From contig JAGNKX010000008.1 of assembly GCA_017999915.1 (NCBI GenBank), positions 124,001 through 188,000 on the forward strand: a stretch of 64,000 bases of DNA, read 5' to 3'. This document shows positions 61,902 through 64,000 of the stretch, piece by piece. Every line of letters starts with the position of its first letter. The first letter of the stretch is position 1. Both the position numbers and the translations under genes were made by a program. The notes beneath the pieces were generated by a model. The model saw nothing but the letters and a program-made list of their open reading frames with translations, was not told the origin of the DNA and ran no database searches. The DNA is from Spirochaetota bacterium (GTDB lineage Bacteria; Spirochaetota; UBA4802; UBA5550).

Positions 61902-62405
61902 TCAGCCTGCCAGGATCTTCTGCATCCAGATCACGTCGAATGTTTTTCCTTTTTTCATGCCTATGCCTGCGAACCTTCCGCATTCCCTGAAGCCATTCGC
62001 CCCATGGAACCTGAGGCTGCCGGGATTTTCCGATGAGATTTCGGCGAGGATCGAGGTGATTCCCTTCTCCCTCGCTTCCGCTTCAAGGATGGATAAGAGA
62101 TTCCTGCCGAGGCCTTTACCCGTGCAATCCCTGTCGATGAAGCATGTTATGGCCGCTGTCTTCCTGAAGGCCGGCATCGGGTTATAGGCCTTCAGGAAGC
62201 CGAAGCCGATGCACCTCCCGCCGTCATCCTCGTCGACAAGGACGCGGGCCGGCAGGTCCTTTGACATGTTTTTCATCATTCCGAAGGCCTCAACGGGCAG
62301 GGGTTGCTCCGGGAATGCGGCGAAGCTGTTTTCAATGTAGTAATTGAATATCCCCATGACCTGCGGGGCGTATTCGTCGCTGAAGGGTCTGGCGGCGCTT
62401 TTCAT
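61902..62405 (-). CDS. GNAT-family N-acetyltransferase
   Basis: A 167-residue GNAT enzyme with acetyl-CoA loop DCTGKGLGRNLLSILE and FGFLKAYN, ILAEISSENPGSLRFHGANG. The acceptor is unknown; arsinothricin/phosphinothricin-type acetyltransferases share this look. Start ATG 62405 follows AAAGGAG. Convergent with the DUF362 gene; the TetR gene is 28 bases upstream on the same strand, so the two are probably one unit. Confidence 0.85.
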   Translation of the reverse strand: MKSAARPFSDEYAPQVMGIFNYYIENSFAAFPEQPLPVEAFGMMKNMSKDLPARVLVDEDDGGRCIGFGFLKAYNPMPAFRKTAAITCFIDRDCTGKGLGRNLLSILEAEAREKGITSILAEISSENPGSLRFHGANGFRECGRFAGIGMKKGKTFDVIWMQKILAG

Positions 62406-62432
62406 GGTTTGCTCCTTTCATAATGATAGATA

Positions 62433-63029
62433 TCATGACCTTGCTATACGCAGGAAAGTGTCCCAGTTTTTCTTGATTGATTCCGCCGCGGATTTTTTAT
62501 TCCCGGCAAGATTATGCATCATGACCGGCGCCATGAAGAGCCCTGTATAGATACCGGTCAGCTCGTCTGCGCCAAGATCGTCCCGTATACACCCTGCCTC
62601 CTGGCCTCTGGCGATGGTCCTGCGTATCTCTCCATGGAAGAGTTTCATGTTTTCCATGATGGCTTTTCTTTTTTCCGGGAAGTGCGACGCAATCTCCGTT
62701 GTAATGAACACGTTCCCCGCTCCCAGCGTGCTATAAAGGAAATCCACGTGGGTCTCGAACATGATGCGGAGCGTGTCCAGGGGATCGGATCCCGCAACTC
62801 TTGCGTTGGCGATGGCGGCGGCCATGGTTTTGCGCACTTGGGCCAGCGTAGCGTCTATCATGTCGCCTTTTCCCGGGAAGTGCCTGTAAATGGCTGACGG
62901 AACGATCCCGACCGCCTCCGCGATGTTTTTTACCGTAAGACCAACCATGCCCTGAGACGCCATTATTTTCATAATGGCGTCAACAATCTGCTCTTTTCGG
63001 GTCTCCGTATCAGTATATGTTTCCGCCAT
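62433..63029 (-). CDS. TetR-family repressor
   Basis: A 198-residue regulator. The N-terminal HTH has IMKIMASQGMVGLTVKNIAE and VGIVPSAIYRHFPGKGDM, typical of TetR. The helical ligand domain follows (~55-198). A perfect palindrome overlaps its own ribosome site (see operator), indicating strong autorepression. The following GNAT gene is the likely co-regulated target. Confidence 0.9.
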   Translation of the reverse strand: MAETYTDTETRKEQIVDAIMKIMASQGMVGLTVKNIAEAVGIVPSAIYRHFPGKGDMIDATLAQVRKTMAAAIANARVAGSDPLDTLRIMFETHVDFLYSTLGAGNVFITTEIASHFPEKRKAIMENMKLFHGEIRRTIARGQEAGCIRDDLGADELTGIYTGLFMAPVMMHNLAGNKKSAAESIKKNWDTFLRIARS

Positions 63030-63032
63030 AAC

Positions 63033-63064
63033 TCCTCAATGTGAACACAAATTCACATTGAGGA
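63033..63064 (-). promoter_or_regulatory. TetR operator: perfect 13-6-13 palindrome over the ribosome site
   Basis: TCCTCAATGTGAA (63033-63045) and TTCACATTGAGGA (63052-63064) flank CACAAA. On the minus strand the last half includes GAGGAG, the Shine-Dalgarno, just before ATG 63029. Binding would block both promoter clearance and ribosome entry. Confidence 0.85.
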
Positions 63065-63104
63065 TAACCATGATCCGTGTCAAACTCTTTATATCATAAA
63101 ACCA

Positions 63105-64000
63105 TTATTTTTTTTCACCGGGGATGGTGATCGTATACCGCGTTCCCCGGTCGCGTGTGACAGAATATGAGCCGCCGATCTGTTTGATGAGGGATTCGAC
63201 AAGGATGAGCCCGAAGCCTCCTGTCGTGCTTTGACTATTCTTCTTCCCGGACCCGTTGTCTGAAACCATGATCGTGAGTGAACTGTCCGCCTGCTTATGA
63301 AGGGAGAGAAGAATGGCCCGGTCATCGACGCCGTCAAAGGCGTACTTGAAGGCATTGGTGACCAGCTCGTTGATGATAATGCCGAGGGGAAACAGCTGAC
63401 GCGTGTTGAGAATGATATCGTCAATATCAACATCGATGGTGACGGTCCCGTCGGCGTCATAGGCGGCGCGCAGTTCGGAAACCATCGATATAATATAGTC
63501 CTTAATGCTGAGTGAATCATACTCGCTCTGCCGGTAGAGCCGGTCGTAAAGATCCATCATCGCATAGGTCCTGTTCTTTGCGGCCGTGAGGGCCTCCTTC
63601 GTCGATTCGCTGTCCGACATGTCCGCCTGGATGGAAAGGAGCGAAGTGATTGAGGCCATGTTGTTTTTTATCCTGTGATGCACCTCCGTGAGGAGGAGCT
63701 CTTTTTCGCCGAGAAGGCCGCGGATCTCCAGGAGGAGGCGGCCGTTTATCATCAATATGAGGGCGAAGGTGAGCATGACCCCGAGGATCATGAAGACGAA
63801 GATGGACAGCACATCAAAGAGAGCGGCTTTAAAGTAATCATTACCCTGGGGAACAAGTATAAGGAAAAAGATCCTGAACAAAGCAACGAGGCAGTAGAGC
63901 AAAAAGACTATGCCGGTGCCGCGTCCAATCAGCCTCAGCTCCCTGCGGGGTATGCTGAGCATGAGGATGGAGCTGAGCAGAGAAAAGACCAGAATGCCCG
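63105..64000 (-). CDS. Membrane sensor histidine kinase, HisKA_2 type, 5' end beyond window
   Basis: From the in-frame ATG at 63962 there are 285 residues, but the frame is open to the edge with more hydrophobic residues (ILVFSLLSSIL), so the N-terminal multi-helix sensor continues outside. Helices seen at LYCLVALFRIFFLILV and FVFMILGVMLTFALILM. HisKA_2 motif is LLTEVHHRIKNNMASI; HATPase has NELVTNAFKYAFDGVD and VSDNGSG. No PAS domain is present. Ends 41 bases from the TetR operator. Confidence 0.88.
   Translation of the reverse strand, partial: GILVFSLLSSILMLSIPRRELRLIGRGTGIVFLLYCLVALFRIFFLILVPQGNDYFKAALFDVLSIFVFMILGVMLTFALILMINGRLLLEIRGLLGEKELLLTEVHHRIKNNMASITSLLSIQADMSDSESTKEALTAAKNRTYAMMDLYDRLYRQSEYDSLSIKDYIISMVSELRAAYDADGTVTIDVDIDDIILNTRQLFPLGIIINELVTNAFKYAFDGVDDRAILLSLHKQADSSLTIMVSDNGSGKKNSQSTTGGFGLILVESLIKQIGGSYSVTRDRGTRYTITIPGEKK

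Noticed and set aside
1-64000. tRNA, rRNA, riboswitch, CRISPR or insertion sequence
   Set aside because: I read all intergenic regions and found none that I could support; a covariance-model search would be needed to exclude small RNAs.

Overview
The window reads as one continuous bacterial chromosome segment, GC-rich in coding regions, with no IS element, phage gene, CRISPR array, rRNA or tRNA that I could recognise. A spirochaete is the best guess. The isolated FlgG/FlgF-type flagellar protein (36454-37284) closely resembles Leptospira rod proteins as I remember them. There are also two chemoreceptors with only membrane sensors, several SpoIIE-type phosphatases, HisKA_2 kinases and a STAS protein. 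This is an inference from family resemblance, not a database result. Genes for NifU/NifS, NifX-like proteins and MinD-ferredoxin ATPases suggest an anaerobic or microaerobic, metal-cluster-rich lifestyle.

Layout. 1-4280: end of a membrane SpoIIE phosphatase, a chemoreceptor, a HAD phosphatase and a SpoU rRNA/tRNA methylase. 4418-7791: complete dTDP-L-rhamnose operon rmlACDB. 7831-9928: L-2-hydroxyglutarate oxidase-like gene overlapping a phosphoglycolate phosphatase, then a C-terminal DUF364 fragment. 10043-12073: YCII protein, then Fur with a textbook promoter and Fur box, DUF5320, CooT and a His-rich protein. 12155-22879 (minus strand): about fifteen genes in tight order behind a near-consensus sigma-54 promoter. 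They include three NifX-like proteins, Mrp, two MinD-ferredoxin ATPases, an MBL-fold enzyme, a CoA-disulfide-reductase/rhodanese fusion, TrmO, YibE/F, an AhpD-like protein, a gamma-carbonic anhydrase and an IscU-like scaffold. A PAS/sigma-54 activator (23143-24456), DUF134 plus a fourth NifX-like protein (24571-25253) and nifU-nifS (25561-27627) complete this metallocluster island. It resembles the 'orange protein' (ORP) clusters of sulfate reducers. No nitrogenase structural gene is present.

27678-36227: a predicted outer-membrane protein, small envelope and Cys-rich proteins, a DUF4349 lipoprotein, an unlisted 56-residue gene, an O-methyltransferase, a rhomboid protease, a STAS protein and a large sensor kinase. 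36454-49681: flagellar and cell-envelope genes (FlgG-like, murA, an MltD-like lytic transglycosylase, signal peptidase I with an extra N-terminal domain, an FtsI-like transpeptidase, acyl-CoA synthetase), plus several unrecognised proteins, including one with an XPB-like helicase-associated domain. 49697-64000: a PAS-SpoIIE phosphatase interrupted by one in-frame amber codon, a FecR lipoprotein, a zinc-ribbon/PsiD-like decarboxylase pair, a SemiSWEET, a TIM-barrel protein, a second chemoreceptor, an alpha/beta hydrolase with Cys at the nucleophile position, a DUF362 protein, a GNAT, a TetR regulator with a perfect operator over its own ribosome site, and a kinase running off the right edge.

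The most interesting parts are the metallocluster island with its layered control (Fur, sigma-54, a palindromic operator), and the amber-split phosphatase.
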